Notes: a model not told the origin generated them from the sequence alone. Counted from the stretch's first letter, positions 30,579 to 40,026 are shown. The stretch: 64,000 nucleotides of DNA from Chryseobacterium herbae (GCF_025154075.1 NZ_JAOAMU010000001.1:581991-645990); one strand, 5' to 3'. Translations and numbers: made by a program.

Positions 30579-33176
30579 TTATTTCTTAACGATTACTTTA
30601 GATGAAGCTTCAAAACCAAGTCCTTTCACTTTTACCATATAGGTTCCGTTGATCAGGCCATTAGTAGAAACTGCTTTTCTGGCAACCGGTGAAATCTTAT
30701 CTTCTGAAGAAACCAGTTTTCCAGACATATCATAGATCTCAAGGCTTACTTTTCCTATTGTACTGCTTGGGAAGTTGATATAGAACTCTTCTTTAGCAGG
30801 ATTCGGATAGATAGAGATGGTATTTTTAGCTGCTTTTACTTCTTCTGTTGACAATGCAGAACATCCTTCAGGAAGAGCAAAGCTTTCCGTCTGGTCGTTG
30901 ATGTTAGTCATAGACCCTGCTGCGGCAAGTGAACCCAAACCTCTTTTAGCAAAAACTCTCCAGATCATACATTTATCCACTCCTCCTGTTGTTGCCAATT
31001 CAGCCTGAAGGATCGCGTTTCTTCCATCGATAAACGTTGGATTACATACCTGCAGTTTCAATGCATCTGTTACTAACTGAAGTACTCTTGCACTTCCGCT
31101 GGTAGCATTAGCAGTTACGTCAGATGCATAGCCGTATTTCTCAACATATTTCCAGTTAAGATCCCAAAGCATGGTTGCCCAGATAAATCCGATAGAGTGA
31201 GAATTCGGGACAATAGCTGATCCATTGTTGAATTCCATCCCATTGGTTCTGCCGTACGTGTAGTTATTCACTGCAAAATCCGGTGAATATTTAGCCGGTC
31301 TGATTCCTAAGCCTGTAGTTGCCTGCCCGATAGGATACGTTCCCATTCCTCTGGCTACTGAAGCGTTATCTCCAGGTTTATTCGTAATCATTAATGCAAA
31401 GAAATCTGACCATCCTTCTCCCATCTGCTCTTTATCATCAGTTGAATTTAAACAGTTATACCCTGTCCCGGTCAGTCTGTTGGAGATTCCGTGACCATAT
31501 TCATGGGCAACGATTCCGTTATCAAAACTTCCGTCGTATTTTGTATCTGCTCTTAAATCAACGTTGACAGGAATGCTTGCAGCTAATTTTGTTTTAATAA
31601 ACTCTCCTTCAGCATTCGTTATTAATATTGTTGGTGTTGTTATGGTAATATCACTACCGGCCATATTGCCTAAAGTAGACCCATTTGCTGCGTTGTTATA
31701 GATAATTGTTCCTATGGCGCCTGCATTCTGTGCATTTTTTGTTTTTACACTAAAACCGCATGTTCCACCTCTTTCAACCAAACCAATTTTTCCGGCCAAT
31801 TCTCCGGCAGGTAAAGCTGTACAGCCGTCAATAACACTGGCAAGTTTAACATCTCCGCTTACTGCTATATCATTCACAGGACGACCGAACTGAGCTACTC
31901 CTGCATTCACAATACGGTTTACTGCATCAGATGGTGCATTGTAGAACAATTTACGGTTTGAAACCAACCACAGATACATCTGCATAACGGGGTTGTAATT
32001 ATCCGGGCCAGAGGCAAAATTGGCATTATTGAAGCCACCTCCGTCTTGTGACTGTGCAAAGACCTCATCATCATCCAGACCTCCGTTTCCAAAATTATTG
32101 CTCTGGAAGTTTCTGGCAGATTCAGTAAATCCGAATTTATAGAAAATATCATGTACCATATTACTTATATAGAATAAGTTTGTGGTGGCTGCTGATAAAT
32201 TAGTATAAGTGAAAGCTGTTGAGCTATAAGGAAAATCGAAGTTTCTGGCTGCTCCTCCATCCGGAGACACACCGAAAGTCTGTTCGTTGTTATCTTTATC
32301 ATCATAAGCGTACACATTATTTCCTCTTGTGGTTGTATAATGGGTAGTTACATTAGAATGCCATCCTTCCGGTGAGGAAGCAAGAATCCATGGATTGTTT
32401 ACAACGGCTCTGGATCCGAATGTTGGTGATTCTACAGGTAAAGGAAAAACATTATAAGAAGCATTGTCCGGCGCCAAAGTAACCAGGTTGCCGGTATTGA
32501 AACGATAAGCATTTTCAACCTGCGGTAATGAAGCCATTGTATTTTCGTCATGAGCATACGCTTCATTATGGAAATTACATGAAAGGTTTAAATTAAGCTT
32601 GCTTAAAATTTTTCCTGTATTGGCATCAACAAGTATATTCCAGTGGTTTGTAGTTTTCGGCTCGTGTAAAATGTATTCGTACGCAAGTCTAAGATTCTGG
32701 CTCTCATCTGTTGTATATACCAGTCTCTGCTTTGCTGCAGTAAGTTTATTAGCTCCTTTTTCGAAAAAAGCCATAATCGGCAGCTCCGAAATATTCTCAG
32801 TCCCCAAATCGGCAGCTATTTTCTGTAGTGCATCTTCTTTTGTAATTCCTGCTGCTACAGACGTAGATACCTTATAATCTTTCAGAAAGTTATCAGAATA
32901 ATAAACGACTTTATTATCTTTAACCAACACTGTTCCTGCAGAACCGTAAACAGGTATTCCGTTGTAGGTTTGCTGGAACTTTACAACATTTCCGTTCATT
33001 GACTTTGAAGCATCAATATTGTCAATGACGAAATTGGTAAGATCGTTCTTTTTATATTCTCTGATCTTGTTTTGAGAAATATAATCCTTAACTAGCTTCT
33101 CGTTATCTTGTGAAAATAAAGTAGAAGGAAATACTGCGAATGCAGCAAATAAAAGAGGTAGAGTTGTCTTTTTCAT
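30579..33176 (-). CDS. Fungalysin-type M36 metalloprotease with T9SS sorting domain
   Basis: This is an 865-residue secreted protease. Domains in order: signal peptide (about 1-22), FTP propeptide (about 30-190), and M36 catalytic domain with a PA insert (about 440-545, with G-L-V-E-R-G-G-T-C-G-F). The zinc motif H-E-Y-G-H lies near 557-561, with the third ligand expected in the E-x-x-S-D segment G-E-G-W-S-D downstream. The last 75 residues form a type A sorting domain (I-Y-P-N-P-A..., end V-I-V-K-K). It should digest extracellular protein. The VWA T9SS protein gene lies just upstream on the same strand, but 180 bases and a terminator separate them. Confidence 0.95.
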   Translation of the reverse strand: MKKTTLPLLFAAFAVFPSTLFSQDNEKLVKDYISQNKIREYKKNDLTNFVIDNIDASKSMNGNVVKFQQTYNGIPVYGSAGTVLVKDNKVVYYSDNFLKDYKVSTSVAAGITKEDALQKIAADLGTENISELPIMAFFEKGANKLTAAKQRLVYTTDESQNLRLAYEYILHEPKTTNHWNILVDANTGKILSKLNLNLSCNFHNEAYAHDENTMASLPQVENAYRFNTGNLVTLAPDNASYNVFPLPVESPTFGSRAVVNNPWILASSPEGWHSNVTTHYTTTRGNNVYAYDDKDNNEQTFGVSPDGGAARNFDFPYSSTAFTYTNLSAATTNLFYISNMVHDIFYKFGFTESARNFQSNNFGNGGLDDDEVFAQSQDGGGFNNANFASGPDNYNPVMQMYLWLVSNRKLFYNAPSDAVNRIVNAGVAQFGRPVNDIAVSGDVKLASVIDGCTALPAGELAGKIGLVERGGTCGFSVKTKNAQNAGAIGTIIYNNAANGSTLGNMAGSDITITTPTILITNAEGEFIKTKLAASIPVNVDLRADTKYDGSFDNGIVAHEYGHGISNRLTGTGYNCLNSTDDKEQMGEGWSDFFALMITNKPGDNASVARGMGTYPIGQATTGLGIRPAKYSPDFAVNNYTYGRTNGMEFNNGSAIVPNSHSIGFIWATMLWDLNWKYVEKYGYASDVTANATSGSARVLQLVTDALKLQVCNPTFIDGRNAILQAELATTGGVDKCMIWRVFAKRGLGSLAAAGSMTNINDQTESFALPEGCSALSTEEVKAAKNTISIYPNPAKEEFYINFPSSTIGKVSLEIYDMSGKLVSSEDKISPVARKAVSTNGLINGTYMVKVKGLGFEASSKVIVKK

Positions 33177-33323
33177 TTTTACTAATAAAGGCGCTAATTT
33201 ACAAATAATTCACAATTAACATCATTTTTTAATAAATTATTTTAAAAAATAAAATGTTTTAAGAAAAAGAATCTCACCACAGGGATTTTTATTAATTCTA
33301 CAATGAAGTGATAGCAGGCTATA

Positions 33324-33352
33324 CAAAAAAAGCTGCCTCGAAAGACAGCTTA
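33324..33352 (-). terminator. Terminator after the VWA protein gene
   Basis: The stem AAGCTG/CAGCTT (33330-33335 with 33346-33351) is extended by a partial match and followed by T-run on the minus strand. Confidence 0.7.
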
Positions 33353-33358
33353 ATTTTT

Positions 33359-34783
33359 TTATTTTTTGATTATTTTCTCTGAATAGATTTCGTTCTTATC
33401 ACTTATAACATTAACAATATAAACTCCTTCTTTTCGGGAACTGATATCAATGTCTATTTCTTTTTCATTACGCAATACTTTATTGTACACTGCATTTCCA
33501 CTCAAATCTCTGATTTCCAATCTTCCTGATTCAAGTTTGTTTTTCAGGATCACCTTAAACAATCCGTTAGTAGGATTTGGTGTCAGTTTGAAGATCTTTT
33601 CTCCTGCCAATGGCTTCGCAGCTCTCGGCACATGGCAATCCATGTTGATATCATAATCAAAATATGGATAGTTATTCCAGCTGTAAGCAATCTTATATGA
33701 TCCATTTTGAAGATACACCATACTCAATCTGAACTTCTGCTCTCCTGTTGCTCCATTACTTACCGGATAATTAAAATCCGACGGCTGAAAATAATAATTG
33801 AAAAAATTACCGGCTCCAAAGGAAGGATTAAATATTATTGGAAATACAGTTCCATCCTGTACACTTACGAGCTCCAGTTTAAAATTCACCAAAGTAGCTC
33901 CGGCAGGAAGGTTGTAATACCCACCAATACCAGATGTACTCTCTATACATTCTCCCGGTTCATATCTGAAATTCACAGTCGCTAAGTTACCCGGGTCACA
34001 AATATTGGTAGCCAACTCCTTCCAGTAATCTACTTCCGTCTGTCCTATAGAAAAGCCATTGGGTCTGTTATAATACAGTCTTGGCAAAACACCATTATCA
34101 GGATCTGCAATATTGGTTTCCAATGGTCCATTATATAAGCCGCCTGCACTGGAAATAGATGCTGCAGCCTGTAATGCCTGAGTATTTGTATTGGCATGAA
34201 TCATTGTAAACTGTGCCTGATGGCCAATTTTAAACTTCACCACATTCTCAAATGCCAAAGGGCTATTTAAGCCTGTATTATTATAATTGACAAGATATGA
34301 ATCGTGAGGGGTTCCTGAGTTCCTTTCTGCATCTGTAAACACGACAATCTTTAGAGGCTGCCCAAGATTTAAAGTATTCTGACTGCTTACAATATCCGGG
34401 GTAAAAGCTCCGTTGAAAGCAGTTCCAATCAGATCCAAGGATTCATTAAAATAATCCCCAAAATCCAGACGTCTTTTAAAGTTTTGTGCGGTGAAACTAT
34501 CATTGGTAAAATCACTTTCAATATAAATTAAGGCTTTATTTACTCCGGCCGGATTTCCGTATATTCCTGCTCCGTATTGTACAACAGCCACTCTGTTTCT
34601 GGGATTGCAGGCTAAAAGTTGCTCTATTAGTTTAACTGCGCCGCGTTTCATGTGAGCATAGCTATCATTAGTCGTAGATCCTCCATTATCGAGCATGATA
34701 ACATAATCTGAGGATTGCTGGGCATTAAGATTACTCAATGACATTATACATGCCACGATGAAAAATAAGAATGTTTTTTTCAT
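33359..34783 (-). CDS. Secreted VWA-domain protein with T9SS sorting domain
   Basis: This is a 474-residue protein: signal peptide (about 1-21), von Willebrand A domain (about 25-235), a beta-rich middle region (about 260-385) and a type A T9SS sorting domain (last 75 residues, L-T-P-N-P-T-N-G..., end K-I-I-K-K). The VWA metal site is D32-x-G-x-S36 in place of the common D-x-S-x-S, and a V-F-T-D-A-E-R segment supplies the later acidic loop. It should be displayed on or released from the surface. It may bind a partner protein or polymer. No enzymatic motif is seen. Confidence 0.82.
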   Translation of the reverse strand: MKKTFLFFIVACIMSLSNLNAQQSSDYVIMLDNGGSTTNDSYAHMKRGAVKLIEQLLACNPRNRVAVVQYGAGIYGNPAGVNKALIYIESDFTNDSFTAQNFKRRLDFGDYFNESLDLIGTAFNGAFTPDIVSSQNTLNLGQPLKIVVFTDAERNSGTPHDSYLVNYNNTGLNSPLAFENVVKFKIGHQAQFTMIHANTNTQALQAAASISSAGGLYNGPLETNIADPDNGVLPRLYYNRPNGFSIGQTEVDYWKELATNICDPGNLATVNFRYEPGECIESTSGIGGYYNLPAGATLVNFKLELVSVQDGTVFPIIFNPSFGAGNFFNYYFQPSDFNYPVSNGATGEQKFRLSMVYLQNGSYKIAYSWNNYPYFDYDINMDCHVPRAAKPLAGEKIFKLTPNPTNGLFKVILKNKLESGRLEIRDLSGNAVYNKVLRNEKEIDIDISSRKEGVYIVNVISDKNEIYSEKIIKK

Positions 34784-34892
34784 GGTTAAAATTTATTCAT
34801 TAGTTAGGCTAAAAATAGTATAATTTTCATTAACCAGTGAAATAATTAACATAAATCCTATTTATTCATGAGAAATTCTAAATGGCAGGCCA

Positions 34893-34919
34893 CAAAAAAA
34901 GCCGCTCTTACGAGCGGCT
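34893..34919 (-). terminator. Terminator after rpsA
   Basis: The perfect stem AGCCGCTC/GAGCGGCT (34900-34907 with 34912-34919) is followed on the minus strand by seven T. Confidence 0.9.
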
Positions 34920-34943
34920 TCATATATTCAAATGGGTTAAAGA

Positions 34944-36734
34944 TTATTTACCTTCTTCCATTTTTCTTTTCAATTCTGCTAATGCATCGATATCTCCAAG
35001 AGTTGATCTTTCTTCGTTGTTTGAAGAAGAAGATACGTTTCTAGAAGAAGAGTCTTTCATATTTTTCTTCTCTTCGTCTCTGAAGATTCCAGTATGAGAA
35101 ACTACTACTCTTTTGAACTCTTTGTTGAATTCGATTACTTTGAACTGAGCATCTTCACCTTTCTTGATTTTAGATCCATCTTCTTTCTCTAATAATCTTG
35201 ATGGGCAGAAAGCTTCTACTTCTACGTCTTCGAACTGTACAGAAGCTCCTTTATCGTGAACTTCTACAGCTTTACCAGCGTGGATAGTACCTTCAGCATA
35301 TTTCGTTTCGAATTTATCCCAAGGGTTTTCAGTTAACTGCTTGTGACCTAGAGATAATCTTCTAGCTTGGATATCCAATTCTAGAACGATAACGTCTAAT
35401 TTATCACCTACTGCACAGAACTCAGATGGGTGCTTGATTTTCTTAGTCCAAGAAAGATCAGAGATGTAGATTAATCCGTCGATACCTTCTTCTAACTCTA
35501 CGAATACACCAAAGTTAGTGAAGTTTCTTACAGTTCCTACATGCTTAGATCCTACCGGATACTTAGTTTCGATATTTTCCCATGGATCTTTAGACAATTG
35601 CTTGATACCAAGAGAGATTTTTCTGTCTTCTCTATCTAAAGTTAATACTTCAGCTTCAACTTCATCACCTACTTTCACGAAATCTCCTGCAGATCTTAAG
35701 TGAGTAGACCAAGACATTTCAGAAACGTGGATTAATCCTTCTACACCTGGAGCGATTTCTACGAATGCACCATAGTCAGCAAGAACTACTACTTTTCCTT
35801 TTACTTTATCTCCAACTTTCATGTCAGCAGAAAGAGCATCCCAAGGATGAGCTTCTAATTGCTTCATACCTAACTGGATTCTTGTTTTCTCATCATCGAA
35901 ATCAAGGATAACAACTTTCACAGTCTGTCCGTCCTCAAGAATTTCAGATGGGTGGTTCACTCTAGACCAAGAAAGGTCTGTAATGTGGATCAATCCATCT
36001 ACACCTCCTAAGTCAATGAATACACCGTAAGAAGTAATATTCTTAACAGTACCTTCAAGAACCTGACCTTTTTCAAGCTGAGCGATGATTTCTTTTTTCT
36101 GACCTTCGATATCTGCTTCGATCAATGCTTTGTGAGATACAACTACGTTTTTGAACTCAGGGTTGATTTTCACAACTTTGAACTCCATAGTTTTACCTAC
36201 GAACTGATCGTAATCTTTGATTGGCTTAACATCAATCTGAGAACCTGGTAAGAATGCTTCGATTCCGTGTACATCAACGATCATACCTCCTTTAGTTCTA
36301 GACTTAACAAAACCGTTAACGATTTCTCCAGTTTCGTGAAGTTCGTTTACTCTATCCCAAGCTTTAAGCGTTCTGGCTTTTCTGTGAGATAACTGTAACT
36401 GTCCAGTTTTGTCTTCTCTTCTGTCTACCATTACTTCCACATCATCACCTACTTTTAGGCCTGGGTTGTAACGGAATTCGTTAAGAGAAATAACACCTTC
36501 AGATTTGAAATCGATATCAACGATAGCTTCTTTATCCGTTAATCTTACAACTTTACCAGTGATAACATCGTTATCGTTCAAGCTGCTAAGAGATCCGTTA
36601 TAGATTTCTTCTAAATCGCTTTTTTCTTTTCTCGCATCTGCATCAAGACCTGATTCGAATGAATCCCAATCAAATTGTTCTGGTGCTACGTTTTGGTTTA
36701 ATAAAACCTCTGCTGAATTTGTCTCTTTTGACAT
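34944..36734 (-). CDS. rpsA: 30S ribosomal protein S1
   Basis: This is a 596-residue protein with six consecutive S1/OB-fold domains (about residues 50-540). The repeated G-V-F-V-E/D-L-G-G-V-D-G-L-I-H-I-T-D-L-S-W type blocks are clear in domains 3 to 5, and the first and last domains are more diverged. A short acidic head and a serine/glutamate-rich tail (about 550-590) flank them. S1 draws mRNA to the ribosome. In Bacteroidota, where Shine-Dalgarno sequences are rare, it is thought to carry more of the burden of start-site selection. A consensus promoter lies at 36856-36886 and a strong terminator follows. The ATG at 36734 gives the usual flavobacterial N-terminus. Confidence 0.96.
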   Translation of the reverse strand: MSKETNSAEVLLNQNVAPEQFDWDSFESGLDADARKEKSDLEEIYNGSLSSLNDNDVITGKVVRLTDKEAIVDIDFKSEGVISLNEFRYNPGLKVGDDVEVMVDRREDKTGQLQLSHRKARTLKAWDRVNELHETGEIVNGFVKSRTKGGMIVDVHGIEAFLPGSQIDVKPIKDYDQFVGKTMEFKVVKINPEFKNVVVSHKALIEADIEGQKKEIIAQLEKGQVLEGTVKNITSYGVFIDLGGVDGLIHITDLSWSRVNHPSEILEDGQTVKVVILDFDDEKTRIQLGMKQLEAHPWDALSADMKVGDKVKGKVVVLADYGAFVEIAPGVEGLIHVSEMSWSTHLRSAGDFVKVGDEVEAEVLTLDREDRKISLGIKQLSKDPWENIETKYPVGSKHVGTVRNFTNFGVFVELEEGIDGLIYISDLSWTKKIKHPSEFCAVGDKLDVIVLELDIQARRLSLGHKQLTENPWDKFETKYAEGTIHAGKAVEVHDKGASVQFEDVEVEAFCPSRLLEKEDGSKIKKGEDAQFKVIEFNKEFKRVVVSHTGIFRDEEKKNMKDSSSRNVSSSSNNEERSTLGDIDALAELKRKMEEGK

Positions 36735-36855
36735 TTTCTAATAAAATTTGTATTCCTTCTTTTTTAGTGGTCTGAATAAATGTGGATCTAAAAAATACGG
36801 AAGTAATTAATTTTTAATATTTTACCTTTTCAAACCTTTCACACAAAAGTGGGTG

Positions 36856-36886
36856 CAAAGATATGAATTTTATTTTATATTAACAA
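36856..36886 (-). promoter_or_regulatory. Consensus promoter of rpsA
   Basis: On the minus strand TTG (36884-36886), 20 bases, then TATCTTTG (36856-36863) match the Bacteroidota -33/-7 pattern. The mRNA leader is about 115 bases. Confidence 0.7.
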
Positions 36887-36920
36887 TGGATTTTATATGC
36901 GATTCGGGATTCAAGTATGA

Positions 36921-36976
36921 GTGTTGTAGTGTTGTAGTGTTGTAGTGTTGTAGTGTTGAAGTGTTGAAGTGTTGAA
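36921..36976 (+). repeat. 8-base tandem repeat, seven units
   Basis: GTGTTGTA occurs four times in a row, then GTGTTGAA three times, with no interruptions. The unit length is not a multiple of three and the stretch is non-coding. Confidence 0.9.
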
Positions 36977-37030
36977 AATACAAATCTCCTTTTTAATCTC
37001 TCTCAATCTTTACTTCTTTCTAAAGTTAAA

Positions 37031-37090
37031 GTCTGAAATCTGATGTCCGATGTCTGGCATCTTGGCTCCTTATCCCAAACTCAGATAAAT
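37031..37090 (+). repeat. GTCTGAAATCTGATGTC-type modular repeat
   Basis: It shares words with 53735-53765 and 53926-53995: GTCTGAAATCTGATGTC, a GGCATCTTGG/GGAATCTTG word, and CTTATCCC(A/G)AACTCAG. Confidence 0.6.
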
Positions 37091-37162
37091 ATATTTCCAA
37101 AAAAGACTTTAACAAAATCATTTTTTTGTAATCAAAACACCAACATTCCTAAAAACTAACCA

Positions 37163-38431
37163 ATGTATAGATATTTCCTTTTCATTTTTATCAGCCTGAT
37201 TTCGTCCGGTATGACCACGATAAAAGCCTGTACTATATTTTCATGTTCAAGAGGTGGAGAAACATTCGCTGCGGCTAATGAAGATGATATGACTCCTTTT
37301 ACAAGAATCTGGTATAATCCTGCCACAAAAGACCGCTTTGGATCCATCAGCTTCGGAGCTCCGGATATGCAGACCGCCGCTGCCATGAACGAATACGGTC
37401 TGTTCTATGATTTTGCAGCAGCCAATTACGATCTGAGTAAACTGAACCTTAAAAATCCTTACCAGGGAGATCTGATGTGGGAAATATTAGGAAAATGCAA
37501 AACCGTAAAAGAAGCCATGGTCTTTTTAAAGAAATATGACTATGCCATCTCTGCCAAAGTTCTGCTAGCTGATAAAGAAGGAAATTCTATCGTGATCACA
37601 CCCGGAAAAATCATAGAAAAGACCGGCGACTTTCAGGTGAATTCCAACTGCAATATGATCAATGGAAAACTGTCTTGCAGAAGACCGGACATCGCCAACG
37701 AAATGCTTGCCGCTTCTAAGGAAAATAATATCGGGTTTTTGAAAACCATTTTAGATAAGACCCATCAGGAAGGCGAACTGAACACTTTATATTCTACCAT
37801 CTGCGATCTCAAAAAAGGGATTATCTACGTCTATCTTTTTCACGACTACAATACCGTCTATAAAATTGATTTAAAATCAGAACTCAAAAAAGGCTACCGT
37901 ATAGAAAACCTGGCAGATCATTTTCCTGCTTCATTTGCTTATGAAAACTTCTACAAAAACCATTCTTTATATCTTAAAGAATCCATTTTCAAAGAAATAC
38001 AAGATAAAGGCGCAGACATCACCATCGACCGTTATATCGCAGAAAGCGAAAAATCAGATCCCAAAAATAAAAATCTGGACCCAGCTCTTCTCGAAGTGGC
38101 TTTACAACTGATTAAATACTCATGGAACGAGCACAATAACGGCGCTATGTGGGATTATTGGTTCAGCAAACCTAACGGATATGACATCAAACCCTATAAA
38201 GACACCCGTCTGAATTCTGCTGAAAAACTTTTAAAATACCTCTCCACCAAAGAAGAAAAAGATCTCAAGCTCCGCAATTTTATGTACGAAATGTCAGGCT
38301 TCATCAATTTCACCCAGGGAAACGCCAGTATCGCCAAGGAATTTTACGAAAAGGCCATTTCCAAACCGGAGGAAGCTTATCCTGTTACTTTATTGAGGGG
38401 GAAAGAGATGTTGAGCAGGTTGGCGAGATAG
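37163..38431 (+). CDS. Exported Ntn-type C-N hydrolase (linear amide/acyl hydrolase family)
   Basis: This is a 422-residue protein. Signal peptide removal after A22 would expose C23 (A-C-T-I-F-S) as an N-terminal nucleophile, and the A-A-N-E-D-D segment about 15 residues on is the usual second signature of choloylglycine- and C45-like hydrolases. The Ntn domain covers about 23-265. A helical C-terminal part (about 290-420) ends in a stretch like a single TPR (F-I-N-F-T-Q-G-N-A-S-I-A-K-E-F-Y-E-K-A). Substrates in the family range from penicillin V and bile salts to N-acyl peptides. The one here is unknown. It is probably periplasmic. Confidence 0.75.
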   Translation: MYRYFLFIFISLISSGMTTIKACTIFSCSRGGETFAAANEDDMTPFTRIWYNPATKDRFGSISFGAPDMQTAAAMNEYGLFYDFAAANYDLSKLNLKNPYQGDLMWEILGKCKTVKEAMVFLKKYDYAISAKVLLADKEGNSIVITPGKIIEKTGDFQVNSNCNMINGKLSCRRPDIANEMLAASKENNIGFLKTILDKTHQEGELNTLYSTICDLKKGIIYVYLFHDYNTVYKIDLKSELKKGYRIENLADHFPASFAYENFYKNHSLYLKESIFKEIQDKGADITIDRYIAESEKSDPKNKNLDPALLEVALQLIKYSWNEHNNGAMWDYWFSKPNGYDIKPYKDTRLNSAEKLLKYLSTKEEKDLKLRNFMYEMSGFINFTQGNASIAKEFYEKAISKPEEAYPVTLLRGKEMLSRLAR

Positions 38432-38438
38432 ATGCAAG

Positions 38439-38610
38439 AGCCAAGATGGAGCCATTAGATTTCAGACATCAGATTTCAGATTTCAGACTAAGGTTGAGGT
38501 AAAGGTTTAGACTGAGATTAAGAATATTATTGACTCCACATGTAACCCAAACCCTTCAACTCTAAAACCCGAATCCCGCACCCCGTAACTCTAAAACTTC
38601 CCCACTCCAA
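38439..38610 (+). repeat. Composite modular repeat upstream of the helicase gene
   Basis: It strings together the modules seen elsewhere: CAGACATCAGATTTCAGA, CTAAGGTTGAGGTAAAGG, and CCCGCACCCCGTAACTCTAA. The same modules occur at 16481-16760, 26966-27042, 47285-47400 and 53595-53995. Confidence 0.65.
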
Positions 38611-38629
38611 ACTTGCCCTCTAAATTTAC

Positions 38630-38637
38630 TACCTTTG
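38630..38637 (+). promoter_or_regulatory. -7 element immediately before the helicase start codon
   Basis: TACCTTTG matches TAnnTTTG and ends only four bases before the ATG at 38642. A TTG lies at 38613-38615, closer than usual. If used, the mRNA would be leaderless or nearly so. Confidence 0.55.
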
Positions 38638-38641
38638 CAAA

Positions 38642-39949
38642 ATGGAATTAGAATCAATTTATCAAAAACTGCAGATTCAGGATATGAATCAGATGCAGAA
38701 ATCTACATATAAGACTACTGAAAACAATACGGATGTTGTTTTGTTATCTCCTACAGGTTCAGGGAAAACGCTGGCATTTTTATTTCCGGTTCTTCGAAAC
38801 CTTAAAAAAGATGTTCAGGGAATTCAGGCTTTGATCCTGGTTCCGGCAAGGGAACTGGCCTTGCAGATTGAGCAGGTTTTCAAATCCATGGGAACTGATT
38901 TTAAAGTTTCGGTGTGTTATGGTGGTCATGATAAAAAAATTGAGGTCAATAATTTAATTGAAGCTCCGGCAGTTTTGATTGGAACTCCCGGAAGAGTCAC
39001 TTACCATTTAAGAAATAACAATTTTGATCCTAAAACGATTAAAACTTTGGTTCTGGATGAGTTTGACAAGGCTTTGGAACTCGGCTTTCATGAGGACATG
39101 GAATATATTTCAGGTTCACTGAGTGGTCTTTCCCAAAGAATTTTAACCTCAGCAACAGCGATGGATGAAATTCCAGCGTTTACAGGTTTAAACAATGAAA
39201 AGATTATTGATTTTCTAAAATTAAGCGAGGTAAAACCGGATATTCAGTTGAGAAAAGTGATGACTATTTCTGAAGAGAAACTGGATACGCTGTTTAATTT
39301 AATCTGTAAAATCGGAAATAAAAGAACATTAATTTTCTGTAATCACCGTGAGGCTGTAGACCGTATTTCGGATCTTCTGGCTGAAAAAGGAATCGACAGG
39401 GAAACTTTCCATGGCGGTATGGAGCAGGATGAAAGAGAACGTGCCCTTCTGAAATTCAGAAATGATTCTGCAAGGATCTTAATCACTACAGATCTGGCTT
39501 CCCGCGGTCTGGATGTTCCTGAAGTGGAATCTATCGTTCATTACCAGCTTCCTCCGAAGGAAGATGCTTTCATCCACAGAAACGGGCGTACAGCCAGAAT
39601 GAATGCAAAAGGTTTTGCCTACCTGATCATGACTGAAGATGAAAACTTCCCGTTCATTAAAAACAATACACCGGAAGAAAGTGTAAAAGATTTTAATACA
39701 GTTCCGGAGAAAACTCCTTTCCAGACTATTTATATCAGTGCCGGAAAAAAAGATAAGGTCAATAAAGTGGATATTGTGGGCTATCTTATCAAAAAAGGAG
39801 AACTGCAGAAAGAAGACATCGGAATCATTGAAGTGAAAGACACCACTTCTTACGTCGCAGTTTCCAGAAATAAAGTCAGCTTTGTTTTAAAGAAATTAAA
39901 TACTGAAAAGCTGAAGGGCAAGAAAGTAAAAATGGAGGTTGCTTATTAA
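38642..39949 (+). CDS. DEAD-box RNA helicase
   Basis: This is a 435-residue superfamily 2 helicase. Motif I is S-P-T-G-S-G-K-T at 36-43, motif Ia P-A-R-E-L-A at 68-73, and G-G at about 94. Motif II is D-E-F-D at 139-142 rather than D-E-A-D, motif III S-A-T at 170-172, and motif VI H-R-N-G-R-T-A-R near 305. The C-terminal 80 residues form a DbpA-like RNA-binding domain (I-Y-I-S-A-G-K-K-D-K-V-N-K-V-D-I-V-G...). It probably remodels ribosomal or other structured RNA. The neighbours give no further clue. Confidence 0.9.
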   Translation: MELESIYQKLQIQDMNQMQKSTYKTTENNTDVVLLSPTGSGKTLAFLFPVLRNLKKDVQGIQALILVPARELALQIEQVFKSMGTDFKVSVCYGGHDKKIEVNNLIEAPAVLIGTPGRVTYHLRNNNFDPKTIKTLVLDEFDKALELGFHEDMEYISGSLSGLSQRILTSATAMDEIPAFTGLNNEKIIDFLKLSEVKPDIQLRKVMTISEEKLDTLFNLICKIGNKRTLIFCNHREAVDRISDLLAEKGIDRETFHGGMEQDERERALLKFRNDSARILITTDLASRGLDVPEVESIVHYQLPPKEDAFIHRNGRTARMNAKGFAYLIMTEDENFPFIKNNTPEESVKDFNTVPEKTPFQTIYISAGKKDKVNKVDIVGYLIKKGELQKEDIGIIEVKDTTSYVAVSRNKVSFVLKKLNTEKLKGKKVKMEVAY

Positions 39950-39969
39950 TCGAATTCAAACATTTGAAA

Positions 39970-40004
39970 TAAAAATAGAGGTCAGTATTTTACTGGCCTC
40001 TATT
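39970..40004. terminator. Terminator between helicase and M12B-like protease genes
   Basis: A 14-base stem with one mismatch (39974-39987 with 39991-40004) lies between convergent genes. The T-run is better on the minus strand. Confidence 0.75.
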
Positions 40005-40026
40005 CGTGTTATACTACTAAAATAAT

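Larger units (their letters stand above)
36735..37162. other. Gene-free gap between rpsA and the amidase gene
   Basis: It holds the rpsA promoter and leader (36735-36886), an 8-base tandem repeat (36921-36976), and a modular GTCTGAAATCTGATGTCCGA-type repeat (about 37031-37090). No open frame is credible. Confidence 0.6.
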
